Assembly (NCBI RefSeq): GCF_000308455.1
Contig: NZ_BAFP01000268.1
Span: forward strand, 1 to 60,431
Source of the DNA: Nocardia abscessus NBRC 100374
GTDB taxonomy: Bacteria; Actinomycetota; Actinomycetes; Mycobacteriales; Mycobacteriaceae
Direction of reading: 5' to 3'
DNA length: 60,431 nt
Translations under genes and position numbers: made by a program
Notes under the pieces: model-generated
Database searches by the model: none
Told to the model about the DNA's origin: nothing
Seen by the model: the letters and a program-made list of their open reading frames with translations, nothing else
Shown here: in pieces, positions 15,268 through 22,893 of the stretch
Layout of the letters: the number at the start of each line of letters is the position of its first letter
Numbering within the stretch: the stretch's first letter is position 1

Positions 15268-16070
15268 CCGAGAACGACGAGTTCGATGTCGCCATCGACG
15301 GCTACTTCGCGATCGTCCCGGAGTGGGTGATCGACGCCGAAATCTCCGACCGGGCTGTGCGGCTGTATGCGCGGCTGCGTCGGCACGCGGGACCTTCGTT
15401 GACCGCGGCTCGGCCGTCGCGGGCGAAGCTGGCCGTGAAGCTGCGGACGTCCGTGAAGTCGATCGACCGTGCGCTGCGTGAGTTGGAGGACGTCGGCGCG
15501 GTGACGATCCGTCACCGGTGGAGCGACCCACAGGGCAAGGAATACGTGTTCGCCAGGGACCTCGATCACCCCATCCCGGCGCCGTCCGGGTACGTGATTC
15601 ACAACGTGCCATCTGTACCGAATCGGGAGGGGGGTGGCGTCACTGGTGACGCTACCCCTAGGGACACCGGTGACCAGACGGTAGGGACACCGGTGACGCC
15701 ACCCGTAGGGACACCGGTGGGGGTAGGGGTAGGGACACCGGTGACGCACGAAAGAGAGTCCTTCGAAACAGAGGTAAAAGATCTTGGGGCGCCTTCGGCT
15801 TCACACACTTCCGAGTCCCACTCGAAGCAACGAAAGCGTCGCGCCACTCGCCTGCCCGATGACTGGGCACCGACTGACACGCACCGGCGGTACTGCGGGG
15901 AGCGTGGGATCAATCTGGAGCACGAGGCGCACAACTTCCGCCTCCATGCCGAGGAGAACGACCGTCGCGCTGTGGTGTGGAACGCCGCGTTCGCCCGCTG
16001 GCTGATGAATGCCCGCCCGACCCGCACCGCCACTGGCACGAGTGAGACGGGGCGGCTGTGGCAGGACTAG
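15264..16070 (+). CDS. Replication initiator protein (winged-helix, lambda O-like role)
   Basis: A 268-residue protein. Residues 10-110 look like a winged helix (SDRAVRLYARLRRHAG, then LRTSVKSIDRALRELEDVGA). The C-terminal 60 residues (RLPDDWAPTDTHRRYCGERG to NAAFARWLMNARP) match the tail common in phage initiators that recruit the helicase. The linker (about 130-160) is a GTPVTP repeat, because its DNA holds an iteron array. As in lambda O, the origin probably lies within the initiator gene. It is followed directly by the helicase gene with a 13-base overlap. Confidence 0.8.
   Translation: MTENDEFDVAIDGYFAIVPEWVIDAEISDRAVRLYARLRRHAGPSLTAARPSRAKLAVKLRTSVKSIDRALRELEDVGAVTIRHRWSDPQGKEYVFARDLDHPIPAPSGYVIHNVPSVPNREGGGVTGDATPRDTGDQTVGTPVTPPVGTPVGVGVGTPVTHERESFETEVKDLGAPSASHTSESHSKQRKRRATRLPDDWAPTDTHRRYCGERGINLEHEAHNFRLHAEENDRRAVVWNAAFARWLMNARPTRTATGTSETGRLWQD
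15635..15743. repeat. Iteron array, probable replication origin
   Basis: The 14-base word TAGGGACACCGGTG occurs exactly four times, at 15659-15672, 15682-15695, 15706-15719 and 15730-15743, spaced 23, 24 and 24 bases. A degenerate fifth copy (10 of 14 matches) sits one more 24-base step upstream at 15635-15648. Near two-turn spacing puts all sites on about the same DNA face, as in initiator-binding iterons. The array lies inside the putative initiator gene. The spacing is close to in-frame, so a purely protein-level repeat is the competing explanation. Confidence 0.7.
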
Positions 16071-17377
16071 ACGAAGGGCTGGAGAACCCCTACGACCCGA
16101 CCGCGGAGAAGGCGCTCATCGGCGTGACGCTGATGTCGCCGGAGCTGTGCCGCCAGCACTTCCTCGCGATCCGGCCGGATGACTGGTACGTCCCGTCGTC
16201 CCGGCACATCGCGATCGTGATCGCGGAGATGCTGGCCGCCAACCGCCCGGTCGACCCGAACACCGTCCTGGTCGAGGCGCAGTCTCGTGGCCTGGTTCCG
16301 GCGCGGATCAACCCGGCGGCGGTGTTCGACGCGGTGCAGGCGGCGTGGATGCCGGAGTCGGCGCCGCTGCTGGCGCAACGCATCCGGGATCTGTCGGCGG
16401 CTCGGAAGCTGTCGGAGGCGGCCACCAGGCTGGCGCAGCGGATGGAGGCGGCGTGGTCGTCTGGTGTGGACCGAGCTGACATAGCCAGCGCTGTGTCGGA
16501 GGCGCGGCGGGCGTGCGACGAGGCGGAGCAGATCGCCGCCGACCTCACGATCGCGCCGCCGACCCCGATGGGGGAGTTTCTCGCGGTGCAGGACGAACGC
16601 AGCTGGCTGATCCCCGGCCTGCTGGAGCGGATGGAACGCATCGTGCTCACCGGCGCGGAGGGTGGCGGCAAGACGGTGCTGTGCACCCAGCTCGCTACCT
16701 GCATGGCGGGCGGCACCCATCCGTTCACCGGCGAACCGCTGGGCTCGGGGGATAGGCACATCCGTGTGCTGGTGGTGGATTGCGAGAACTCGCCGGCGCA
16801 GTCGCGGCGCCGGTTCAAGTGGATGATCGGCCAGGTCGACGCCGCCCGTCACAAGCATGGCCTGTCGCCGGTGAACTGGTCGGAGCGGATGTTCATCGAC
16901 ATGCGCCCGGCCGGTATCGACCTGCTGTCGGGTGCGGACGCCGCATGGTTGGAGCGGGCGATCGTGGAGACGGCGCCGGATCTTCTGGTGCTGGGCCCGC
17001 TGTACAAGCTGCACCACGCCAACCCGAGCGACGAGACCGCAGCGCGTGAACTCGTGTGGGTGCTCGACGGTCTCCGGGAGCGGCACGGTTTCGCGTTGCT
17101 GACCGAAGCGCACGCCGGTAACGCGACCGACCCCAACGGGGACCGGATGATGCGCCCCCTCGGGTCGAGCCTTTTCCGGCGGTGGCCGGAGTTCGGGTTC
17201 GGTCTGCTGCGATCCAAGACCGATCCCGGCGGGTCACGCGCGTCGGTGGTGGACGTCGTGTCCTGGCGCGGTTCTCGTGAGGAGCGGTCGTGGCCGTCGA
17301 AACTCCAGCACTCCCACATCCTGCCGTGGATGCCCGCGGACCCGGACTACTACGCGACATTGCCGAGGACCGCATGA
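16058..17377 (+). CDS. DnaB/RepA-like replicative helicase
   Basis: A 439-residue AAA/RecA-type ATPase. Residues 12-110 resemble the DnaB N-terminal domain (DPTAEKALIGVTLMSPELCR). The C-terminal part is a RepA-type (AAA_25) ATPase with Walker A TGAEGGGKT (198-206), RVLVVDCENSPAQSRRR, a Walker B-like LLVLGPLYK near 310-317 and LLTEAHAG near 345. It would unwind DNA at the phage origin after loading by the upstream initiator. The start is GTG 16058 inside the end of the initiator gene. Confidence 0.85.
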   Translation: MAGLDEGLENPYDPTAEKALIGVTLMSPELCRQHFLAIRPDDWYVPSSRHIAIVIAEMLAANRPVDPNTVLVEAQSRGLVPARINPAAVFDAVQAAWMPESAPLLAQRIRDLSAARKLSEAATRLAQRMEAAWSSGVDRADIASAVSEARRACDEAEQIAADLTIAPPTPMGEFLAVQDERSWLIPGLLERMERIVLTGAEGGGKTVLCTQLATCMAGGTHPFTGEPLGSGDRHIRVLVVDCENSPAQSRRRFKWMIGQVDAARHKHGLSPVNWSERMFIDMRPAGIDLLSGADAAWLERAIVETAPDLLVLGPLYKLHHANPSDETAARELVWVLDGLRERHGFALLTEAHAGNATDPNGDRMMRPLGSSLFRRWPEFGFGLLRSKTDPGGSRASVVDVVSWRGSREERSWPSKLQHSHILPWMPADPDYYATLPRTA

Positions 17378-17859
17378 CCGAAACCATCAAGCCGATCGAA
17401 ACCCGCTACGGCGGTTGCCGCTTCCGCTCCCGCATCGAAGCGAGGTGGGCTCGGTTCTTCGACTACCTCGGCATCGGCTGGGAGTACGAGCCGCAGGGCT
17501 TCGACCTGCCTTCAGGCCCGTACCTGCCGGACTTCCTGCTCGACCTCGGCGACGGGGTGTGGTGGGAGGTGAAGGGCGCCGCGCCCACGCCTGCCGAGCG
17601 CGACCTGTGCTGGGAGCTGCTTCAGGCAACCGCGCGGCAGGTGTACCTCGTGCACGGCGGGATTCCTCGGGATGCTCTGGACCCGCCGCGGATCGAGCAC
17701 GCTGGCGGGACGCCTGTCCGCTGGTTCATCCGTCCAGGCGTCATCGGGTTCATCCCTCACATCGGCACTTTCGATCAGACCGGGACCAACCATCCCCTTC
17801 TGGTCGCTGCATTCCGCGCGGCTCGGTCTGCGCGTTTCGAGTTCGGAGAAAGTGAATGA
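17374..17859 (+). CDS. PD-(D/E)XK endonuclease-fold protein
   Basis: A 161-residue protein with a clear restriction-endonuclease-fold signature: E22 in RSRIEARWARFFDYLG, PDF with D53, and E65-V-K67 in WWEVKG. This layout is seen in phage proteins related to TnsA-like and VSR-like nucleases. It is coupled by ATGA to the helicase gene, so it may process replication intermediates. The exact substrate cannot be read from sequence. Confidence 0.8.
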   Translation: MTETIKPIETRYGGCRFRSRIEARWARFFDYLGIGWEYEPQGFDLPSGPYLPDFLLDLGDGVWWEVKGAAPTPAERDLCWELLQATARQVYLVHGGIPRDALDPPRIEHAGGTPVRWFIRPGVIGFIPHIGTFDQTGTNHPLLVAAFRAARSARFEFGESE

Positions 17860-18152
17860 GCACGAAGCCCTTGCGGATCATCCGGGTACCGCAAGCCCCC
17901 GCCGGGCCGTCAGCGGCCGATCCGGCCCCCAGTAATCCGCATCCTGGTCCGTCCTCCTGCCCGAGGTGTGGCGCCTATGTCGCCGACGCGGATCTTCATG
18001 CGGCGCATCACGACCGCGCCGACGAGTGGGTGAAGCGGGTGAACGCCGTTTTGAACGACACGATGCGCCTTCTTCTGACCCGGGAAGGCATTCCCACGGC
18101 TGAAGAAACTACCCCCACTGATGGGGAATCCCAGATCGGAGACACCAAATGA
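17856..18152 (+). CDS. Hypothetical protein with CxxC
   Basis: A 98-residue protein. A Pro-rich N-terminus leads to CPRCGAYVADADLHAAHHDR, a CxxC plus HxxHH arrangement that could form a zinc finger (about 35-54). A helical C-terminus follows. It resembles small zinc-finger proteins common in actinophages, without a known role. Confidence 0.65.
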   Translation: MSTKPLRIIRVPQAPAGPSAADPAPSNPHPGPSSCPRCGAYVADADLHAAHHDRADEWVKRVNAVLNDTMRLLLTREGIPTAEETTPTDGESQIGDTK

Positions 18153-18412
18153 CCGACTCGATCACCAACAAGCACGGCACGGAGATCCGTGTCGGACAGG
18201 TGTGGGCCGACAACGACCCACGCAGCGAGGGACGCACCCTGAAGGTCGTCGCGATCGAGATGGGCTTTGTCCGACGCGCGGTGTGCGAGCCCGTGACCGA
18301 GATCGGGGGGAAACCGGCGAAGCCCGGACGCACCGTCCGCATCAAGGTGGACCGGATGTGGCCGACGTCCACCGGTTACCGGCTCGTGTCCGAGGGCGGT
18401 GAGGCTCTGTGA
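18149..18412 (+). CDS. Hypothetical beta-rich protein (DUF6354-like)
   Basis: An 87-residue protein in an ATGA overlap. The opening (TNKHGTEIRVGQVWADNDPR) and the strand pattern that follows resemble small actinophage proteins I recall as DUF6354; I am not certain of the number. No catalytic residues stand out. Confidence 0.65.
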   Translation: MTDSITNKHGTEIRVGQVWADNDPRSEGRTLKVVAIEMGFVRRAVCEPVTEIGGKPAKPGRTVRIKVDRMWPTSTGYRLVSEGGEAL

Positions 18413-18861
18413 GCCCTCAGACCACCCGGAGACACCAGACCCCGACTGTTCGGCCCGCCACGGAGCCAGGAGGCGGCAAAGCAGGGCACCGTGACGCCCT
18501 CGCCTCGCTCGTCCTGCACTCCGCCTTGTCCCGACCCGGCAGCGGCATCGTCTCCAATGAGCACGAGGTCGCCGAAGCCATCCTCGCGGCTGGCTGGCGT
18601 CCACCCGCCGAGCGGATCGAGACCCCCGAAGGTCTGGCCATCCTGCCCACCGGCTCGGTGATCCGTTCCTGCAACGGCACCATCTGTTCGATCGACCACG
18701 GTGGGGCAGGCGAGTGGCGTGGGATGCACACCGTCCTGGATTTCGCGGCCACGTTCAGAATGACCGTCGCGGAGGTCGCCAAGGATCTGCCGGAGTCGTT
18801 CCCCTGGACCGTCCTCCACGCCCCCGACATCCCCGAAGGGCCCGGCGATGGGAACAGTTAA
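18409..18861 (+). CDS. Hypothetical protein
   Basis: A 150-residue protein starting at GTG 18409. The first 45 residues are basic and low-complexity. The middle (SNEHEVAEAILAAGWRPPAE) resembles a short helical segment seen in other phage early proteins, then comes a beta section (LAILPTGSVIRSCNGTICS). Not recognised. Confidence 0.6.
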   Translation: MSPQTTRRHQTPTVRPATEPGGGKAGHRDALASLVLHSALSRPGSGIVSNEHEVAEAILAAGWRPPAERIETPEGLAILPTGSVIRSCNGTICSIDHGGAGEWRGMHTVLDFAATFRMTVAEVAKDLPESFPWTVLHAPDIPEGPGDGNS

Positions 18862-19408
18862 TGCCGGTCTGTTCACTTCAACCACCGACGAATGGCCGAC
18901 TCCTCAACCACTGTTCGATGCGCTGAATGCAGAGTTCCGATTTTCGCTGGACCCCTGCGCTAGTCGTGAAAATGCGAAGTGCGCGGCCTTTTTCACGCGC
19001 CGAGATGATGGCCTGGCGCAATCATGGGCGCCGCACACGGTGTTTATGAACCCGCCCTATGGCCGCGAAATGAAGCATTGGATTGCCAAGGCGCACATGG
19101 AGTCCCTTGTCGGAGCAACGGTTGTCTGCTTGATACCTGCCCGCACTGACACTGGGTACTGGCACGACCATGTCATGCACGCCGCTGAGCTGCGGTTCAT
19201 CAAGCGTCGGCTCCACTTCTCGTGCGCTCGGCACGACGAGCGTCGTGAAAACGGCGAGGCGACAGCACACAACGCGCCTTTCCCCTCGGTTGTGGTGGTT
19301 TTCAAACCTGAGGCCGAAGGGCTGAAAGTTTCCGCGATCGATCGTGAAGGACGCCGGATTATCCAAGGGCCTTCACTGTTCGACATCACCGAAAGGCCCG
19401 CCGAATGA
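18848..19408 (+). CDS. dam: Phage DNA N6-adenine methyltransferase (Dam-like)
   Basis: A 186-residue enzyme of the phage Dam family (PF05869 type). The N-terminus has EWPTPQPLFDALNAEF and LDPCA, and the catalytic motif is MNPPYGREM near 59-67. It would methylate adenine in phage DNA and protect it from host restriction. The gene overlaps its neighbour by 14 bases. Its base composition is visibly less GC-rich than the genes around it (for example GATTTTCGCTGG near 18940), which suggests later acquisition. Confidence 0.9.
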   Translation: MGTVNAGLFTSTTDEWPTPQPLFDALNAEFRFSLDPCASRENAKCAAFFTRRDDGLAQSWAPHTVFMNPPYGREMKHWIAKAHMESLVGATVVCLIPARTDTGYWHDHVMHAAELRFIKRRLHFSCARHDERRENGEATAHNAPFPSVVVVFKPEAEGLKVSAIDREGRRIIQGPSLFDITERPAE

Positions 19409-19536
19409 GCGACACCTACGACCCCGAAGAGTTCGGCGTCATCGCCCCGGCGCTAGCCGAGTGCGACGACGAGGAGACCGTGATGGCCGATAGCGACGGC
19501 TGGGATCCGTTCGGAGGCTTTGACGATGGCGAGTGA
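19405..19536 (+). CDS. Small acidic hypothetical protein
   Basis: A 43-residue, very acidic protein (about one third Asp/Glu) in an ATGA overlap with the methylase gene. It has one cysteine and no evident fold. Strong negative charge is a feature of DNA-mimic proteins, but the length is short and this is only a possibility. Confidence 0.5.
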   Translation: MSDTYDPEEFGVIAPALAECDDEETVMADSDGWDPFGGFDDGE

Positions 19537-19816
19537 CCGCGACACCCCGCAGGCCGAGCGCGCGAACAAGCCTGCCTGGGCTTGGTCGTCTGTCGATGAT
19601 CCGGACCCGCACTACTCGAAATGCGACCGATGCGAAGCGTTCGCCCGATGGTCGATAGCCCAGGCAGAAGGAACCTTCGACATACGCGGCGACCTTGAGT
19701 TCATCACCCGATGGTTCGCCTGCGGTACCCACCTCAACCGAATCCTCACCGACGAAGAGTGGTGGCTCGACATGGTGCACGTGTACGACCTGACCAAACC
19801 CCCGGAGCGGGCATGA
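19526..19816 (+). CDS. Hypothetical protein with CxxC
   Basis: A 96-residue protein. ATG 19526 is preferred over an upstream TTG because GGAGG lies eight bases before it. It has KCDRCEAFARW near 32-42 and later FACGTHL, a possible zinc site. It overlaps the preceding gene by 11 bases. Not recognised. Confidence 0.6.
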   Translation: MASDRDTPQAERANKPAWAWSSVDDPDPHYSKCDRCEAFARWSIAQAEGTFDIRGDLEFITRWFACGTHLNRILTDEEWWLDMVHVYDLTKPPERA

Positions 19817-20190
19817 CCAACAACAGATCGAGTGACCGCGAAACCCTCCGCATCATCGACCGCGCACTGTGGGTCGACCACGGCACCGGCAGCCTGGACG
19901 CCCTCACCCCCGAACTGCCGATCTGGGCGGATGAGTGGGCGGAACGCATCGTGGCAGCCGTCAACGGACGCCGGGTGATCACCGACCCGGCCGAGTTGGA
20001 CGCGCTGCCCGAACTGTCGATCGTGCTCACTCACAACACCATCGGCTGGCAGATGACGGATCGCGACTACGACGGCGGGGCCATCTGGGAAGCGGGCACG
20101 GCCGGTGAGAGCAGCGCCCAACTGCTGGGCCACGGGCCCGTGACCGTCCTGTGGACCCCCGAGAACGGAGACACCGATGGACAGCACTGA
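19813..20190 (+). CDS. Hypothetical protein
   Basis: A 125-residue protein in an ATGA overlap. The second half (LDALPELSIVLTHNTIGWQM to HGPVTVLWTPENG) is beta-rich and resembles small phage proteins that open with a conserved DxLPVGSVV-like strand. No activity is inferred. Confidence 0.6.
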   Translation: MTNNRSSDRETLRIIDRALWVDHGTGSLDALTPELPIWADEWAERIVAAVNGRRVITDPAELDALPELSIVLTHNTIGWQMTDRDYDGGAIWEAGTAGESSAQLLGHGPVTVLWTPENGDTDGQH

Positions 20191-20374
20191 AATCGACCGC
20201 ATCGCAAACGATGTCGTTCGGACCGTCCTCACCTACGGGCTCGAGTTCAGCGACGTGTACGAGCACGACGACTGTGCGGATGCTTCGCAGGGCGACTTGC
20301 GGGCGATCCATGCCCGTGCGTCCTCAACCCTGCGGAAGCTCGCGGCGCAGTTCCAGGACGGAGACACCGAATGA
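20177..20374 (+). CDS. Small acidic helical protein
   Basis: A 65-residue protein overlapping the previous gene by 14 bases. Two helices (EIDRIANDVVRTVLTYG and RAIHARASSTLRKLAAQF). Not recognised. Confidence 0.55.
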   Translation: MDSTEIDRIANDVVRTVLTYGLEFSDVYEHDDCADASQGDLRAIHARASSTLRKLAAQFQDGDTE

Positions 20375-20574
20375 GCTACCCGAAGGTCTGGTCCCCGAAG
20401 TGGCTGCGCGAATGCCTGTGTAGCCAGCAGTTCCATGCGCCGGATTCCCGGACGCGGGATGTCATCCAGCACCTCATCGACGTGCTGGACGAGCACCGGC
20501 CACTCGCCTCGAACGGCAAGCACGGCGATCTTCACACCCCGACGTGCGGATGCGATGAGGAGGCACGTCGATGA
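20371..20574 (+). CDS. Small Cys-containing protein
   Basis: A 67-residue protein in an ATGA overlap. CLC near 16-18 and CGC near the end, with histidines between them, could form a metal site. Not recognised. Confidence 0.55.
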   Translation: MSYPKVWSPKWLRECLCSQQFHAPDSRTRDVIQHLIDVLDEHRPLASNGKHGDLHTPTCGCDEEARR

Positions 20575-20807
20575 CCCGCCAGTGGATCAGCGAGAAGAAC
20601 CACGACTGGGTGATGGTGTGCGACCAGCCCGGTTGCCCCACCACCTCCGAACCGTTCCCGACCTCCCCGCCGCTGGAGTTGTTCCAGAAGCGGGGATGGT
20701 TCACCGCGAAGCTGTTCGGCGACATCTGCCCGGCCTGCCTGGCGAAGGGTGTGCAGCCGAAGGGCGAACCGTTCCGGGCGCGGAAGAAGGCGGAGGTCGA
20801 CGCGTGA
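20571..20807 (+). CDS. Small zinc-finger-like protein
   Basis: A 78-residue protein. It has VCDQPGCPTTSEPF (CxxxxC) and later ICPACLAKG (CxxC), the pattern of a compact zinc ribbon found in many actinophage early proteins. The C-terminus is lysine- and arginine-rich. Coupled on both sides. Confidence 0.6.
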   Translation: MTRQWISEKNHDWVMVCDQPGCPTTSEPFPTSPPLELFQKRGWFTAKLFGDICPACLAKGVQPKGEPFRARKKAEVDA

Positions 20808-21055
20808 GCGACAACTGGATCGAACCCCGCGAGGTCATCGATCTTGTCGAGCGGTACGTCAGCGCGGAGCTTCGCGCCGCCAAGGACTACGAGAACCGGA
20901 CCCCACTGGACAACTCCGGTGTGTGCTCGCTTCACCAGCTCGCGCGTGACATCTACGAGCAGGGCGTCAAGGACGGAATGGTGCAGGAGCAGATGCGGGA
21001 CACGCGTGCCCGGCAGCGGGAAATCGACGCCGAGAAAGCGAAGGCCACCGAATGA
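20804..21055 (+). CDS. Small helical protein
   Basis: An 83-residue protein starting at GTG 20804. It is charged and helical, ending in a long Arg/Glu/Lys helix (RDTRARQREIDAEKAKATE). Not recognised. Confidence 0.55.
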   Translation: MSDNWIEPREVIDLVERYVSAELRAAKDYENRTPLDNSGVCSLHQLARDIYEQGVKDGMVQEQMRDTRARQREIDAEKAKATE

Positions 21056-21414
21056 GCACCCGAGAAGTCCTCGCCCGCGTCATCTCCGACCATCAGCTCA
21101 CCGGCCGTATCAGCATCGGCTGCACTGCCTGCCCCGGCCTGGAGTTCATGACCAGCGTCGAGCACGCCGAGCATGTGGCGGACATGATCGCCGAACAGTT
21201 CCTGGTCGTCCCCCAGGGTGAGGTCGTCGGCCTGGAGTACGCCTGGGAGCATCGTGGACCGTCTGGGGTGAACAGGTGGGGCGCCGCCGACGCGGAGGTC
21301 GCCCGACTTGCCGCCCGCGCACGTCGTTTCGTGCTCGGGGAGGGCTTGGTGCAGCCGGTGTTCCGCTCGACGCTGGCGTGGTCCCCGCTGCCCGAGAACG
21401 GAGAGCAGCCGTGA
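21052..21414 (+). CDS. Hypothetical protein
   Basis: A 120-residue protein in an ATGA overlap. CTACPGLEF (CxxC) near 24-32 is followed by a helix with HAEHVADMIAEQFLV, a pattern I have seen in actinophage early proteins (a CxxC-plus-His domain ending in a helix). Function is unknown. Confidence 0.6.
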   Translation: MSTREVLARVISDHQLTGRISIGCTACPGLEFMTSVEHAEHVADMIAEQFLVVPQGEVVGLEYAWEHRGPSGVNRWGAADAEVARLAARARRFVLGEGLVQPVFRSTLAWSPLPENGEQP

Positions 21415-21542
21415 AGACCACCGACGAGGCCGCCGAACTCGGCGGCTGTGGCTACGAATGGGACCACACCGTCCGGGTGGGCGAGAGCGTCTGCCAGGAG
21501 TGCGGCGCCGAGGTGTTCGATGAGGACGGAGAGCGGCCGTGA
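21411..21542 (+). CDS. Tiny zinc-ribbon-like protein
   Basis: A 43-residue protein starting at GTG 21411, GTGA-coupled at both ends. GGCGYEW and SVCQECG give three cysteines and a histidine in a short space, so a single zinc knuckle is plausible. Confidence 0.55.
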   Translation: MKTTDEAAELGGCGYEWDHTVRVGESVCQECGAEVFDEDGERP

Positions 21543-21727
21543 CCCCCGCCGAGTGGATCGCTGAGCAGACCGCGCGCCTGAACATGCTCGAGACATGGCG
21601 CGGCGAGGAGAACTACCCCGGTGACCGCGAGGTTCTGGAGGCGGAGATCGAAGAGACCCGCCGTGTCCGGGATGACTTCATCGAGTTCGCCGCGCACACC
21701 TACCGGCTGGACGGAGAGACCCGATGA
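21539..21727 (+). CDS. Small charged helical protein
   Basis: A 62-residue protein starting at GTG 21539. It is mostly one long charged helix (REVLEAEIEETRRVRDDFIE). Not recognised. Confidence 0.55.
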   Translation: MTPAEWIAEQTARLNMLETWRGEENYPGDREVLEAEIEETRRVRDDFIEFAAHTYRLDGETR

Positions 21728-22116
21728 CTGACCAGACTCCATCCCTCGACGAGTTCCGCCGGGTGTACGAAGCCGACAACAATGCGTGGTGGCGGCTGGA
21801 GTGCGGCCACCACATGAACCTCTTCGACGCAGCGCTGGAAAAGCTCGATGCGATGCTGGAGTTGGCGCGCGACCGCAAGGACGACCTGGTGATTGCGCAA
21901 GCTCGCATCGCCGAGCTGGAGGCGCAGTTCGACCGCGTGAGGAAGGTGCACGAGCCGATCGAAGCCCTCAACGTCCGCTACCCCGGCGGGCGTCTCACTC
22001 AGGTGTGCTCTGGGTGTGGCACCGACGCCGGCAACTGGCAGATGTACCCGTGCCCGACCATCCGCGCGCTGGATCGGCCCAGCACGGCCGCCGAGCTGCG
22101 GGAGGTGCAGCCGTGA
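21724..22116 (+). CDS. Coiled-coil plus Cys-site hypothetical protein
   Basis: A 130-residue protein. A coiled coil (about 40-80) is followed by VCSGCGTDAGNWQMYPCPTI, a CxxC with a third cysteine. This coiled-coil/zinc-knuckle tail combination is common in actinophage early proteins of unknown role. Confidence 0.6.
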   Translation: MTDQTPSLDEFRRVYEADNNAWWRLECGHHMNLFDAALEKLDAMLELARDRKDDLVIAQARIAELEAQFDRVRKVHEPIEALNVRYPGGRLTQVCSGCGTDAGNWQMYPCPTIRALDRPSTAAELREVQP

Positions 22117-22376
22117 GATACACCCACGGCGCTGGTCCCGTCGAGCAGGCGATCCTGCGCCTACTCGCTGACGGCAAACCACGCTCCGCTCGCCAGATCA
22201 TCACCGCCCTGCACCTCAACAAGAGTTCGGTGTACTCGGCTCTGTCAGTCATGCGGGGGCAGGAGTTCCGGCATCCCGCCCTTGTCTCGATTCACGCCGG
22301 GCCGCCGACTGTCGACGTGCAGGTGTGGACCATCACCGGGGTGGGGCGGCTGACAATCCGGAAGGGGTCCAAGTGA
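22113..22376 (+). CDS. Winged-helix-like small protein
   Basis: An 87-residue protein starting at GTG 22113. AILRLLADGKPRSARQIITA then NKSSVYSALSVMRGQ reads as a winged helix-turn-helix, followed by a beta wing. It is likely DNA-binding and coupled to the RusA gene. Confidence 0.65.
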   Translation: MRYTHGAGPVEQAILRLLADGKPRSARQIITALHLNKSSVYSALSVMRGQEFRHPALVSIHAGPPTVDVQVWTITGVGRLTIRKGSK

Positions 22377-22780
22377 TGGGCCGCCTGTTCATCCCTGGCG
22401 TGCCAGCACCGCAGGGCAGCAAGAGGCACGTCGGTCACGGCCGCATGATCGAGTCGTCCGCCGCGGTCGGCCCATGGCGTGAACGCGTGGCCCTCGCTGT
22501 GCACAACGAGCATTGGCCGCTGCTGTCCGGTCCGGTCGTGGTGGATCTGACGTTCGTGATGCCACGCCCGAAGTCCGCCCCGAAGACCCGCACCCCACCG
22601 GCGATCAAGAAGCCCGATCTGGACAAGCTTGTGCGCGCGATTTTCGATGCCTTGACGGGTATCGCGTTCGATTCCGACGCGCAGGTGGTGGAGTTGCACG
22701 CGAGCAAGAGGCTTGCCGATCCGGGGTGTCAACCGGGAGTGTGGATCACCGTCGCAGACCTGACCGCCGAGGCGGCGTGA
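22376..22780 (+). CDS. rusA: RusA-like Holliday junction resolvase
   Basis: A 134-residue nuclease that would cut four-way junctions during replication or packaging. The RusA signature KPDLDKLVRAIFDALTG (D81, D83) and FDSDAQVVEL (D99, D101) supplies the acidic metal-binding residues, and the N-terminus FIPGVPAPQGSKR fits the family. ATG 22376 overlaps the preceding TGA and starts at the conserved domain. It is the last gene before a break and a likely promoter. Confidence 0.85.
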   Translation: MGRLFIPGVPAPQGSKRHVGHGRMIESSAAVGPWRERVALAVHNEHWPLLSGPVVVDLTFVMPRPKSAPKTRTPPAIKKPDLDKLVRAIFDALTGIAFDSDAQVVELHASKRLADPGCQPGVWITVADLTAEAA

Positions 22781-22797
22781 AATGCCGTGTGACCTGG

Positions 22798-22876
22798 TAA
22801 AATTGAGCGTGGCCGGGGGTCTGTACACCACCCGGCCACGGACCGAATCTGCACGACGAGAAGAGAGATTCAGCCA
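22798..22876 (+). promoter_or_regulatory. Possible promoter with a 5' hairpin (twin of 14890-14994)
   Basis: A -10-like TAAAAT (22798-22803) preceded by CTGG is followed five bases later by a perfect 9-base-pair hairpin, GTGGCCGGG (22809-22817) with CCCGGCCAC (22831-22839). The expected transcript would begin at the hairpin. AGAGAGATT before ATG 22877 can act as ribosome-binding site. No good -35 was seen. The layout matches the leader upstream of the replication operon. Confidence 0.45.
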
Positions 22877-22893
22877 ATGACAAATCCTACCGA
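22862..22893 (+). repeat. 32-base direct repeat, copy 1
   Basis: An exact 32-base match to 24103-24134. It covers the ribosome-binding site, start codon and first five codons (MTNPT) of the gene at 22877. The flanking ACGACGAG is also shared, with a three-base length difference. It marks a segmental duplication of the gene start. Confidence 0.85.
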
